From: Parus major
Lineage: Eukaryota; Chordata; Aves; Passeriformes; Paridae
DNA length: 64,000 nucleotides
Assembly (NCBI RefSeq): GCF_001522545.3
Contig: NC_031769.1
Coordinates: 17,396,577 to 17,460,576 of the forward strand
Reading direction: 5' to 3'
Shown here: positions 1 to 10,860 of the stretch, piece by piece
Layout of the letters: every line of letters begins with the position of its first letter
Position numbering within the stretch: the stretch's first letter is position 1
Position numbers and translations under genes: made by a program
The notes under the pieces: model-generated
Database searches by the model: none
What the model saw: the letters and a program-made list of their open reading frames with translations, nothing else
Told to the model about the DNA's origin: nothing

Positions 1-3000
1 CAGTATCAAGTGACCCAAAGAGAAATGATACAGCTGCTGGCTGGCAAGAGCTTAATCCAGAGAGCACTGAGATAAAGCTCAAAGGCTTGAGGAAGCACCA
101 AAAGTCTTAGCAGAGATTAACTCAATCCCTTGACTGAAGTAGAGCATCGACTATTACCTACTTGGTCTCCCAGGGTAGAAGCTCGTTGGCAGAATGATTT
201 CCTGTAGATGTTAGAGCTGAGGCCACTGCCAGTGTTCATGTTATATAACCAGTCTCTGTGACAATGGTTCCTCACAAGTACTGTCTACCCAGAGCAGCTT
301 TCCCTTGGGTTTTTGGTAGTAAAGTTTACATTCTTGTGGGATTTTATTTGCCATTTTTGTTTAGGGATTTTTTCAGGCTTTGTTTGTTTGAAATTGTCAC
401 AATCTCGGTGTGACAATAAAGAGTTTTGAAGAGCATGTGAACTACTATATCCCAACAGCCCTCTTTGCAATAACATGTTTGGTGAAGCTTTCCACAGTTA
501 TTATTTCTCTGCAAATGCTTCTTTAATTTACCTAACAGAGCCCAGAGCTCCTAGACAAGGAGAAGAATCTGATTACATAATTGCTGTAAAATAACTGAGT
601 TTTTTACTGTTTGCTATAATTTCTAGCAAGTTAAGATGTTGCATAGCCTTTTCAGGGCAACTGCTGTAAAATATTAACTGAAAATTGAAATCTACCAGGA
701 ATCACAGTCATGTGAATGGTTCACATGAATTATCATGAGTATATCCAAAAGGACAGCTACCTAACTGACAAAATATCCATAAATATTTGCTTCCTGATGT
801 ATAAGATAACATGCATGCAAAAAAAATTAAAAACTAAAAGCAAAATTACTAAATGGAGATTAAGTTTTCAGCTACCTATAAAGCATGTGCTGTCATAATG
901 CTGCTTCCCATCCAAGCCCCAGTGGGACTGCAGCTTTGCTGAGCCAAATGCTCTACAGCACAGGTTTTTAGCCAACTGTTTATTCACTACTTTTATGGGT
1001 AGTAATCTAAAGTAAAAAAACTTATTCTACATGTATTCAATTTACCAGTTCAGGGAAAACACAGGCCACATGCACAAATATTCCTTACTTAAAGCCAAAG
1101 CTATATTTCACTGGATATTAGAGTGGTGGGAGATAAATGGGGAAAAAAGCAACTACTTCTAAAAGCAAAACATTATTGTCTTTCTAATCTAGCAGTATTA
1201 GTCTCTTGTGTAGCAAAGAGATCCTGAGTGGAGCAAAAATGTAACTTGTTGAGAGATAACATTATTACTTTTTTAAGAAATAATAAATGCAAGTGCATTA
1301 AAGCTTTTACATCAGCAGTCACAACGCTGATCTATAAGCTGATATAAACAGCTTTCAGAGCAAAAAAAGTCCTTTCACAACCACTTAATTTTTGGCACCA
1401 CCTTTCCCTTGATTACACATAAACAGCAAAACAGCTGTCAGCTCCTAAACTCACTCAAATGTCCTATTTAATTAGGTTTTGGTTTACAGCATAGCTACTT
1501 TCTAAGGTTAATCCTGAATAGGCATATGATTGACAATCACCAAAAATAACCATGAAAATAAATTTTAAAATTGCAGATGGAGTTTGCAGAAGTGATAGGA
1601 ATTGTGTTAGCAATTACTGAGACAAAAATTCTATCTTTGCTCATACCTTAAACCAAAAAAGGCAAGGCCTGTCCTTGTGAGTAACCTATTCCAGTGGAAC
1701 TGAAGTTTGTGAGGAAAGCAAATAAATCCACATTAGTTAAATGCTTCTTGGTCATATCTCAATCTTTAAGTCATATGGAAGACAGGCAACGTAGACATAA
1801 AACATAGTGGGTTTTTTATTTACTAAGGGAGAACATTTTGACCACAAGCTCTCCCTAAAAAATAACAAAAGAAGCTCAGTTGGAGTTTCAACAATCATGT
1901 TATTTCTAAAAGCAGACATCTAAACTCGAGTACAGCATCAGCAAGGGGAACAACTATTGCGCTTAGTGATACTGGGTTAAATTGACAGACTATCAAATTC
2001 CAAATCACACCCAGAGATCTGAAATCGTTATTTTCTTGCCTGGGTATGTTGGTTAGTTAAACAGCTGGAAAATTAAGTTTTACAGTCAGCAAATATTGAA
2101 GTTTTGAGCAGAAAAAATGCTGGATCCTTGTACCTGTGAAAATAATATGGTTTTGCTAATATACTTATGGATTAATAATACAAAAAAAAAAAAGGTATTT
2201 CAGCATACTTCAGCATTTGACTCTCAAAAATCTGTTAACGTGCTTTATGTGATTTTTAAAACTACACTGACCTTTGGAAACCATTTTGATGTTCAACCAT
2301 GCTTTAAGTCTTTGAAATTCAATAATAGAAGTTCACAGGCAAGAAAACCACCATGTCTTTGCCTGTGAAATCCTTCCCATTTTTTCAGGAGCATTCCATC
2401 CCTTCCTCCATCTGCACCCCCCAAAAGCTCAGCAGTCCAAGACCCCGAGAAGCAGCAGCAATGATCCTGAAGCTGTCACCAGACCAGTGGCACAGCAAGT
2501 CAGGATCTCCCTGCTGGGGATGTGGGTGAACAAGGGACATGAAAGGATAGAAGGTGACTTGGGCCCCTTCACAGCCAGATCCCAGTTCCAACTTTCCTCC
2601 TACCATTGCCTCCTTCCCTGCAGATGCCACTCTGTACTCAGCTTAACTGCTGAAGCTTCAAACACTATTAACCAACCATGGCTTCTAAGAAGAACTCAAT
2701 AGTTTGTTTTCTACAATTTCCAGTAAAACTTCTACGAAATAAAATAAGGAATAAAAGCATGATGGTTCAAAAATACACACTAAAAATGCAGGAAATGACA
2801 TTTTTTAAGATCACACAAGAAAGGTGAGTCCACCCATGTGTACATGCCTCATGCTATTGCAATTGCACACTCACCTTTTCTCCAGAGAAGCCTGATCTTA
2901 GTCAGTAATTAGGACAAATTTATGAGAAGATGGAGTAATAACCACTCGTGCCACAGAAACCTGGAACGTGACAGTGGTTTATTTCCGTTGATTTGCAATC

Positions 3001-6000
3001 TGAATACCATGTCCTGGGTTTCCTTGTATAAACAGATTTTAAATACCAACTCCAGGAATAAATGGCTGAAGTACAATACATTACTGCATTGCTGTATCTT
3101 TTTATCCATTAATAATATAAACTTGCTATAAAAAAGACAGATTATAAATTAAAACTGAACAGGATATATAAAAGCCACTTTTTTTTTTAACTGAAATACA
3201 CGTGTACATGTTACAAATTAGCCTGTATGTTAGCAAAAAATCAAAGTTTGAATTTTTCTGCTTTTTTAAAAGGTTCTGATGACTGCACAATTGCATTTGG
3301 CAGAGCTGATGTCCTTTTAAACAGTTACTGTCTCACTGTATGCTGCGGATTTTCACACAACCATGCAATTCTGAAATGGGACAAACTTTTTAAGACTGAG
3401 GCTCAGGAAATTTTTAATTTCACACAATTTTGCACCAACATCCTAGGAACACTTATCATTGCATATCAATAAACTCTTGAATAAATATAACCGAGTATAA
3501 GCAAATCATAAGCAAAAAACAGTTATTGCCAGGTACTTGCCTCTGTTGTAAGATGTCTGACATCATTTTCTGCTTGGATTCAGAAGCTATGCATGAGCAC
3601 ACTGACAAATCACTAAAACAAAATTGAAATTTTATCCTCAAAAATCCTACCAAGTAATTCCAACATCATAAAAGCAAAAGCAGACGGTAGAAATATTTGT
3701 ATTCAGGTGATTTTGTAGATGTAAAACAAGTACTGAAACACATCTTTATTTACAAGTGCGTTAATGTAAAATATTTATGTAACATGTAACGTATCAAACA
3801 AATACAACAGGACAGATAATCTGCAGTAGCTGGCATTAGACAACTTTTATGTGTCCTAAAAAAGTTACTAAGCACAAAGTATCATCCACTAAACTTTTTG
3901 AAGAGCAAGCCCTTGACTGAGATGGAAAACAGTGATACATAGATCTTCCCTTTCCTACTTGCCCATCACCCTTATTTTTGGGATTCCTTCATCACAAACC
4001 AATTCAGCTCTTGCAAGCCTTGCTTCATGTAACAAAGTCTGTTCAACACACATGACAATTTTAACATATCCCTTGCACATTCAGTGATAGACTGTCATAA
4101 TCTTGGCAAGCTAAGGAACTCCTGAAATGCAGCATTCAACATGTCAACTATTTCACAATTGTGTTATAAAATACAAGCAAAGATGGTATCACAAAGCTTA
4201 TGCTCCCACAGACTGAAGTTCACACTAGCCTGGTTTAGAATTAAAGCATTTTCTACCTGACTTATAAAACCACACAAGTGGCATACTGAAAAATCAAGCT
4301 CTTTTTCTGACTTACTGACAATAATAAAAAGTCTGTTGACCAGTCCCCAGACAGGTCTAAGGATTAGCTGGGTTATGCAACTGATTAGCCAAGGTTAAAA
4401 TAATCAGGCACTGAAATTATGATCCAGAACAAGATCTGCCCTTCCCTCGTTTCTGGAATTATTGAACAGAGGACAGTAAAGGAAAACGTGCCTCTACCTC
4501 TGCTTTTCCTGGGGGCAAGAGTAGTGTTATAAGCAGTTTTGTAAAGCTCCACATTAGGATCACTGCTTCCATAAAATTTCTCCATTGAACCGCTTCTACT
4601 CCTGTTCAAGCAAGACACCACTAGCTTGAATCTGAACCTAGTGTCTCATCTGAACTTCAAACAGCACAGCTATTCAAAAAAAAAACAACTTTTCATGTGC
4701 CCAAAACATCCAAAATGCCATTTTTGTAATTTCCTTTTAGACACAGTATGTAACGCAAGCTGCAAAAACAAGTGCCTTGTTACACACTTCAGCAATACAC
4801 CCTCAGTGTCTTTGCAAACTAGTTCAACAAGTAACCTAGTTTTTTAAATTCCTTAAAGTTATCTGCATGCCCCTGTGACACATGCAGTAGATAAATTGCT
4901 GAGGAACTCTGTGGGAACCCATCCCAGGGTCCCGCATGGTTGGTTTTTAACACTACTTTATTTATTTGTGATATTTTAGTATCACTTTAATGGCACAGAG
5001 TGAACACTATGCAGTACCAATCCTTTTCACTTAGCTTACTGAGCATTTCTAAGGTTTGTGTTGCAAAACACACACAAAATTTCTGATCACAATTCATTAC
5101 ACAGCTGAAAATGATAATTTTAGACCTAAAATTGGGGGTTTGGGGTTTGGGTTTCTGGGCATTTGGGGGTTTTTTTTAAAGTTTGGGACAGTCACAACTC
5201 TGAATGAATTAATCACATCCAACCAAACACCTAGGCAGCCTTGGATACAACATTTTTAATCAGTCAACACATTACCAATGTTTAGTGATGCTGTATTAAT
5301 ATCTTCACTTTTAGAGTCATGTGAGAAGCCATTTTCCCCATAAACTACCTCTCTTCCTTATGAACACATCCATGACTGCATCCTTGCTGTGCTCTCAAAA
5401 CTCAGCTCGTCAAAGATTCATGGGTTAAGCAGTAGTGGACTAGAACTAGAACAACTGGCAGGGTTTTTCCATCATTGTTTGCACTTTAAAGAAAAAGCAC
5501 AATTGGGTGTAAAGAAAACCAGAAATATATTGTATTTAACAATGTTTTGAAAATAACGTAGTATTTAAATCTACTCTTTGGTACCACATAAACCAGTAAC
5601 CCATATATCCACCAGTCCAGCAGCTCTTTATCACGTGCTCAACTAAGAGCGATGCATTTCAGCTATTTAGTTACTTTCTAATCCTCACTTTAACCCAGTA
5701 CCCTTCTGTTGTTTAAGGATGGGGCTTTTACTATTCTGAGATCAGGGACTGGTTTGTAAACACACGTGCACGTTTGTAAACACGTTTTAACAACTTGCAA
5801 GGCATTTCCATCTTGTGAGGGGAGTAAAAAGCTGTATCTCCCTATGACATTTCTTCTATTTGAGTAACAAAAGGGTGCCAAGGTATCACTACTGACAGGA
5901 CAAATCTTAAGCAAGTTTGGGGCTAACTGCAGAATGGAGGTTCCCAAAGACCAAGGTCCAAGCCCAAGTGTGCACAGTCCAGCAGAGAGCTGGCTCACCA

Positions 6001-6339
6001 CCAACCCTGGTGGCACCAGCTCATTAACTACGCTTGAGAACTCCTCATCTAAGGCATACTAATATAGAAAACTGTTTCTCACCAGCAAGCAGATACACTA
6101 AGATCTCTTGCAGTAAGAAAATAATTACAGATATTCTATTGTCTTTAAATGCTTGCATTTCTTTCTTTCACATATTGACAGACACCAGAATTATCAGTGG
6201 TTCACATTTGTAAAGTACTGTGTCCCTTCTTTCTTCCTCTTAATAGGGGAGACTAAGGCAGAGAAGCTAAATAGAAGATCCTGTTAACCCACCCACAATT
6301 TTTTCCCACAGCAGGAACGTACAGGGCAGAAAAGAAGAG
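1..6339. other. Intergenic DNA downstream of OTUD1
   Basis: AT-rich sequence with no supportable gene. Open frames here are all short (108 codons or fewer) and lack recognisable domains. Points seen: a moderately GC-richer patch at about 2380-2640, a G-quadruplex-type G-run array at 5134-5159, and a weakly MIR-like stretch near 6205-6275. In human the gene on this side of OTUD1 is KIAA1217; nothing in this stretch can be tied to it. Confidence 0.5.
5134..5159 (+). other. G-quadruplex-forming motif
   Basis: Four G-runs of 5, 4, 3 and 3 bases are separated by loops of 3, 3 and 5 bases, mostly T. This satisfies the standard intramolecular quadruplex pattern (runs of at least 3 G, loops of 1-7). 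A fifth G-run follows at about 5165-5169. It stands alone in AT-rich DNA about 2.4 kb downstream of the OTUD1 stop. Confidence 0.6.
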
Positions 6340-6358
6340 CACAAGTAAAATTATATTC

Positions 6359-6364
6359 TTTATT
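6359..6364 (-). terminator. OTUD1: Polyadenylation signal AATAAA, probable OTUD1 3' end
   Basis: TTTATT on the plus strand reads AATAAA on the gene strand, about 1.2 kb after the OTUD1 stop. It is the first canonical hexamer I found downstream of the stop. Sequence 50-80 bases further on is GT-rich on the gene strand, as expected after a cleavage site. Usage is inferred. Confidence 0.55.
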
Positions 6365-7060
6365 CATTCCATTTTAGCTGTGAATATTCCTATTATACAA
6401 ATACAGTATAAATTCCAAAATCACAATATATTACAAAATAAAAAAGTACAAACTGCATTACTTAATAAATATATCTAACAAGTTAATCAGAAAGTAGTAG
6501 AGACAGAATCCAGATTGGAAACATTTAAATGTTTGACCCAGCAAACCATACAAACCTCAATTTAAGTACTTTTTTTTCTTTTAAACCATAATGTAGAATA
6601 CCATTCCTGAATTCTTGATTAGAAAATAAAGTCACGTGAATAAAATGTTGTGATCAGATAATGACTTGTTGGTGAAACATCAGTGCCAAAAAAGAAGCAG
6701 GGCTTATACGAAAGACACCATAACCCCAGAAACAAGAACACAAACACTGAGGTGCAGCCAAGGCAATTACTGCCAAAGCAGGAGACTATTATCTAGTCAC
6801 AACATTCTATTGCAAGTTAATGTTCTGTTATTATAGATAAATAATATAAATGGAGCAGAGGGTGAGCCAACCAGGCAACAAGAGGCCAGTTTACTCAAAA
6901 CAGTAATTATAAACAGAAGAGTCAATTGCTCCCTGCACTGTTCACGTGTAGCTGCATTCCAACTGGCTCAAACGACCTGTTCTGTGCTCCAGGCAGAGAA
7001 AGCAACTGTTCCTAAAAGCAGTCTGTTCTCACTTTGCTGCACTTTTACAAAAGCCATTAT

Positions 7061-7066
7061 TTTAAT
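7061..7066 (-). terminator. Possible proximal polyadenylation signal ATTAAA
   Basis: TTTAAT on the plus strand gives the common variant hexamer ATTAAA on the gene strand, about 500 bases after the OTUD1 stop. Such hexamers arise by chance in AT-rich UTRs, so use as an alternative shorter 3' end is only a possibility. Confidence 0.2.
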
Positions 7067-7561
7067 TTTGCAAGAAAATACCCACAATATTTTCCTCAAC
7101 TAGGGGGGGTCTGTTTGACATCAACTTCATTTGGTAAAAATATAAGGTTTATGGATAAAAAACACAGCAAAAAATAGCTGTTACATCATAAGCCTTATTT
7201 ACAAAAAACTGTTTACAAACGTTTTTGGCCGTACAGCTGAAAGCCAGATACTAATGTAAGATGTAGAACATGGAGGTAACAGTTTAAAAATAGTGTGCAA
7301 AAAATACATTCTTATAGAAAATAGACAGTGGGGAGGGGAGACACAAACATACACAGAGAAATCTGCTTGCAAATAACCCGAGGCTAAGTTTTTACAACAG
7401 AATATTACAAATACGTCTGCATTTATCCCCCACAACCTACAGTCCCTCTCAGTCTGGGGTGCTGCTGCTTCATTAAGGATTAAGGCATCACCATCACAGC
7501 CAGCACACCTTCTCTCTGTCAGTCCCTGCAGCAAAGCTCCCAGCCTGCGGCTCAGGTGGTC

Positions 7562-8829
7562 TCATGAGCAGGCATTCTGCTCAATGTACATCTTGGACAA
7601 GGACACTGCCATGGACTTGGCCAGCTCCTCATCCCGCCTGCGCTGTACCTGAGTCTGTCTGCACCACGCCTCGTACTCTGGGTTGGGGCACATGCGGTCC
7701 AGCACAGCATCGTAGTGCCCATTGCTAAGCCAGCTCAGCCAGATACTGGGCCGTGTCGGGTCCTCGGGCCCCAGGTAGTGAACCATGGTGGAAACGGTGG
7801 GGCTCTCGGGCCGGCCGCCCGTGGTGAGGTGGATGTTCACGTTCAGCATCTGTCCCATGGCCAGCAGCTCCGGGTAGCCGGCCCAGGCCCCGTCCTGGGC
7901 GGCGCCGATGAGGAACTCTCCCACGTCGCCCTCGATGATGGGGTTGAAGTGGTCCAGGTGGTCGGCGATGTAGTGCACGGTCTGCTCGCGGAGCTCGCCG
8001 TGCAGCCGCTGGTCCCCGTACACCGCTTTGCAGACGGCGCGGTACAGGCAGTTCCCGTCGGGGATGATGTGGAAGCGGAACCGGCCCTTCTGCCGCAGAT
8101 ATTTGTCCTGCTTCTCCACCTCGGCCAGGTACAGCGCCAGCTTCTCGCTGCGCTCCGCTCTNNNNNNNNNNNNNNNNNNNNNNNNNNNNNNNNNNNNNNN
8201 NNNNNNNNNNNNNNNNNNNNNNNNNNNNNNNNNNNNNNNNNNNNNNNNNNNNNNNNNNNNNNNNNNNNNNNNNNNNNNNNNNNNNNNNNNNNNNNNNNNN
8301 NNNNNNNNNNNNNNNNNNNNNNNNNNNNNNNNNNNNNNNNNNNNNNNNNNNNNNNNNNNNNNNNNNNNNNNNNNNNNNNNNNNNNNNNNNNNNNNNNNNN
8401 NNNNNNNNNNNNNNNNNNNNNNNNNNNNNNNNNNNNNNNNNNNNNNNNNNNNNNNNNNNNNNNNNNNNNNNNNNNNNNNNNNNNNNNNNNNNNNNNNNNN
8501 NNNNNNNNNNNNNNNNNNNNNNNNNNNNNNNNNNNNNNNNNNNNNNNNNNNNNNNNNNNNNNNNNNCCGCTCGGCATCACCTCCAAGCAGGACGAGAAGG
8601 CGGGCATGGCGGCGGCGCTGCTGCTGCCCCCCGCGGGAACGAAGCTGTCCTTGCCGGAGCTCTCGGCGGCCGCGTTCGGGCCCGCGGCGTCGGCGGCGCT
8701 CGGTGCCTCCGCGGCGGAGGGTCCCGGCGATAAGGAGACCTTGAAGACGGCGGAGCTCGGCGAGGCCGCGGCGGCTGCTGCGGTCGCGCCCGCCGGGTAG
8801 TGGGTGATCACGGAGCTGTAGAGCTGCAT
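7562..8829 (-). CDS. OTUD1: OTU domain-containing deubiquitinase 1 (OTUD1), single exon, interrupted by an assembly gap
   Basis: OTUD1 is a cysteine-protease deubiquitinase of the OTU family, known to prefer Lys63-linked ubiquitin chains. Seen here: 87 N-terminal codons (8829 down to 8569) beginning MQLYSSV, rich in Ala/Ser/Pro as in vertebrate OTUD1; then 405 N; then 199 codons (8161 to 7565) and a TGA stop at 7562-7564. The C-terminal part has EKLALYLAEVEKQDKYL, the catalytic motif DGNCLYRAV (Asp codon 8057-8059, Cys codon 8048-8050), the catalytic His in SNGHYDAV (codon 7715-7717), and a ubiquitin-interacting motif in RDEELAKSMAVSLSKMY, ending IEQNACS as in mammals. The ATG at 8827-8829 has A at -3. 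The two parts are in different frames as assembled, so the N-run length is wrong or a nearby indel is present. No intron is needed. Identification is firm; the middle of the protein is unseen. Confidence 0.97.
8162..8566. other. Assembly gap (405 N) inside OTUD1
   Basis: An unbroken run of N lies inside the GC-rich coding region. Codons before it start at positions divisible by 3; codons after it start at positions with remainder 1. If the flanks are correct, the missing sequence must have length of remainder 1 modulo 3, so 405 cannot be right. By memory of human OTUD1, the missing part is the low-complexity Pro/Ala/Gly linker between the N-terminus and the OTU domain, where GC-rich DNA is often lost in short-read bird assemblies. 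Confidence 0.98.
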
Positions 8830-8851
8830 CCTCGGCTCCCCGCGGGCGGCG

Positions 8852-8858
8852 CTTTATA
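8852..8858 (-). promoter_or_regulatory. OTUD1: TATA-like element TATAAAG just upstream of the OTUD1 ATG
   Basis: CTTTATA on the plus strand reads TATAAAG on the gene strand, the only AT-rich heptamer inside a block of nearly pure GC. It ends 22 bases before the ATG, so initiation 25-30 bases downstream would fall at the start codon itself. It may be a true TATA box feeding a leaderless or N-terminally shortened product, or a chance motif within a longer leader. Confidence 0.4.
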
Positions 8859-9084
8859 GGCGGCGCCGCCGTCGGAGCTGGGGCGGGGAGCGGCAGCGGG
8901 GGCCGCGCTGGGGCTGCCGAGGAGGATGAACCGCCCGGGTAAAAATAAACAAGGGCATCACCGCCCGCCCCGCCCCGCCCGGGCCCCGCGGCCGCGGCAA
9001 TTCCGACTGCGCCACCGGCCCGGCCCCCCCCCCGCTCCGGCCCTTCTGGAAGCTGCGGGAGCGCGGAGCGGGCGGGGCTGCCCG

Positions 9085-9092
9085 GGACGTCA
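9085..9092 (-). promoter_or_regulatory. OTUD1: CRE-like site in the OTUD1 promoter
   Basis: GGACGTCA on the plus strand reads TGACGTCC on the gene strand, one base from the palindromic CREB/ATF site TGACGTCA. It lies about 260 bases upstream of the start codon, next to a GC box at 9070-9078, a normal setting for functional CRE sites. Binding is inferred from the motif alone. Confidence 0.4.
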
Positions 9093-9179
9093 GCGAGCAC
9101 CGCCCCTGCCCCTGCTACGTGTGGTCGGTGTCACGGGTCCCAAGGTGCGGCTCGGGCAGGGATAATATATTCGCTGTGT

Positions 9180-10690
9180 CCCTTCGGTTTTGGACAGTCC
9201 CAGGCAGAAGCTGCTGTTTGTCCACCTGCAGTCCCACTCTGGGAAACGCAGTGCATGCGTACGAAGATGTGTGATATAAACCAGCACATTTTAAGAGGAG
9301 ACACGCGGTCTGAAATATGGGTCTCATCAAGGTCACTTATAATTGTTTTTTTTAATGCCTGTAGCACCTTAAAATTAAGCCACGTCTTCTAGCCTTAGCT
9401 GCGGTATAAATAAAGTCATTCCTAAGTATTTGTCCAGGAAGAGTGATGTGATCTGTACACACTCCGCTTGATCACGTTCTGACAGGCATGCTTACCAAGA
9501 AACACCAGTTTACACTATGATCAAATGTTAACACCGGCAGTCATTCCTAACAAAACGGGAAAAAAAGCTATTGACATAAGTAAGTTCAAAGTGATACTTA
9601 AAAACAGTTCTGGATTCCATTCCACAGCCTCAAGTATTTTCAGGAAAGTGTTAATACTCCAGGCAGATTGTAGAACTTTAAAAACAAACAAAGAAAAGAC
9701 AAACAAACAAACTCCTTTATTTGGATATTCTGAAAAATTTCTTTTCCTCATTCCATTTACATTAATTAAAAAGACAGAGTAAGACGATCACTTGCAATAT
9801 ATTGCAATGTCAAAAATGGTTTCTTGGGAGCTTTGGTTGTATTTTGTATCGGTCTTTAAGGATATATTTCTTATCTTCAGTCTCTGCAAAAGCTGATTCC
9901 AGGGCTACCAGTAACACAAAATATGGAATTTTATTCTCTTTGCATGGAAAACATATTATGATTCATTCAGCTAAATTGCATGTTGGAGAAAAAATGCTTA
10001 AATCCGGCATGCAAAGTAATGTGGATATTTATGGGAAAAGTTTTCACATACATCTTTTTTATTCTGGGTAAGACACAGCAGTTTACTGCATGTAATATTG
10101 GGAACCTTTCAATAAAGAAATACAGACTAAATATATATCCAAAATTTCTGCCTTCAAAGTTGAAATGTAAGAAGTACATCAGATATGAATCAAAGCCCAA
10201 ATGTCCTCACTTACCTGCCAGAGCCAGCCAAAACGTTGATATCTTTAGAACAAATGGTGATGGGCCTTATCCAGGAGCATTTCTGGCAGCCTGTTAGAGT
10301 GGGATAAGGTATTACAACTGCTCTGAAATTACAGAGTGACTCTTGTATTTCAGAATGTTCAGAACTTTGTTTTAAATATAGTTTGTGAGCCCAGTCAGTG
10401 AGTCTTTATTTCTGGGCTAATCATTACTTAGAGAGGAATATATATTGATCAAATAGCAGTAAATTGAATCTTCCCTCCTTGAAAGCAAAGATTCCCGTCT
10501 GTTTTTATTTCTTAGTCAAAACTTTACAATGTCTATTTCCAAGTTTATATATATACTGATTGGGGATTTAATGTAAAACTACTGGAAATTGCCCCTTCCA
10601 AGTGGGTTTAAAATATGCCAGTTGGTCCTCATTGTGTGATTGGTCATTTATAAAGATATATTTTACTTAATGCTCACCAGTTCTTTTGCT
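9180..10690. other. Upstream intergenic DNA between the OTUD1 promoter and the TTTTA microsatellite
   Basis: GC content drops abruptly after the promoter. No open frame exceeds 105 codons and none shows a known domain. An A-rich CAAA-type stretch lies near 9680-9715. Nothing else is supportable. Confidence 0.5.
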
Positions 10691-10691
10691 A

Positions 10692-10860
10692 CATTTTATT
10701 TTATTTTATTTTATTTTATTTTATTTTATTTTATTTTATTTTATTTTATTTTATTTTATTTTATTTTATTTTATTTTATTTTATTTTATTTNTTATTTTA
10801 TTTTATTTTATTTTATTTTATTTTATTTTATTTTATTTTATTTTATTTTATTTTATTTTT
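10692..10860. repeat. (TTTTA)n pentanucleotide microsatellite with one ambiguous base
   Basis: About 165 bases of almost perfect TTTTA units are interrupted only by a single N at 10792, where the repeat phase also shifts. Read in frame it gives a meaningless ILFYF-type peptide, so the open frames at 10640-10913 are artefacts. The N and phase jump suggest the true length was not resolved. Confidence 0.95.

Larger units (their letters stand above)
6340..7561 (-). other. OTUD1: OTUD1 3' untranslated region (inferred extent)
   Basis: AT-rich sequence follows the OTUD1 stop codon and runs about 1.2 kb to an AATAAA signal at 6359-6364. The boundary is inferred from the signal and from a GT-rich stretch further downstream on the minus strand (the complement of 6281-6312). 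The region contains many short AT-rich runs. An open frame of about 110 codons at 7199-7534 has no recognisable domain and I treat it as chance. RNA reads or 3'-end sequencing would fix the end. Confidence 0.6.
8830..9175 (-). promoter_or_regulatory. OTUD1: CpG-island promoter and 5' leader of OTUD1
   Basis: The sequence just upstream of the OTUD1 start is strongly GC- and CpG-rich and continuous with the GC-rich coding region, forming one island from about 7.6 to 9.15 kb. It contains clustered GC boxes (8962-8980 and 9070-9078), a CRE-like site at 9085-9092, a TATAAAG element at 8852-8858 and a weaker AT-rich TATA-like element at 9163-9170. GC content falls sharply beyond about 9175, marking the promoter edge. 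The start site cannot be fixed from sequence: the distal TATA-like element would give a leader of about 300 bases, the proximal one almost none. Confidence 0.75.

Noticed and set aside
6205..6275. Second MIR-like stretch beyond the OTUD1 3' end
   Set aside because: Similarity is limited to words such as TTTGTAAAGTACTGTG and GGGGAGACTAAGGC; not convincing by eye.
7199..7534. 111-codon frame just downstream of OTUD1
   Set aside because: Lies in the inferred 3' UTR, has no recognisable domain and an unremarkable start.
7715..8800. 361-codon plus-strand open frame opposite OTUD1
   Set aside because: Antisense shadow of a GC-rich coding region bridged by N. No domain.
7562..9100. 512-codon minus-strand open frame running from 9100 through the N-run to the OTUD1 stop
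   Set aside because: Its first part is out of frame with the true OTUD1 N-terminus (MQLYSSV at 8829) and reads Arg/Gly-rich nonsense. It stays open only because N codons contain no stop.
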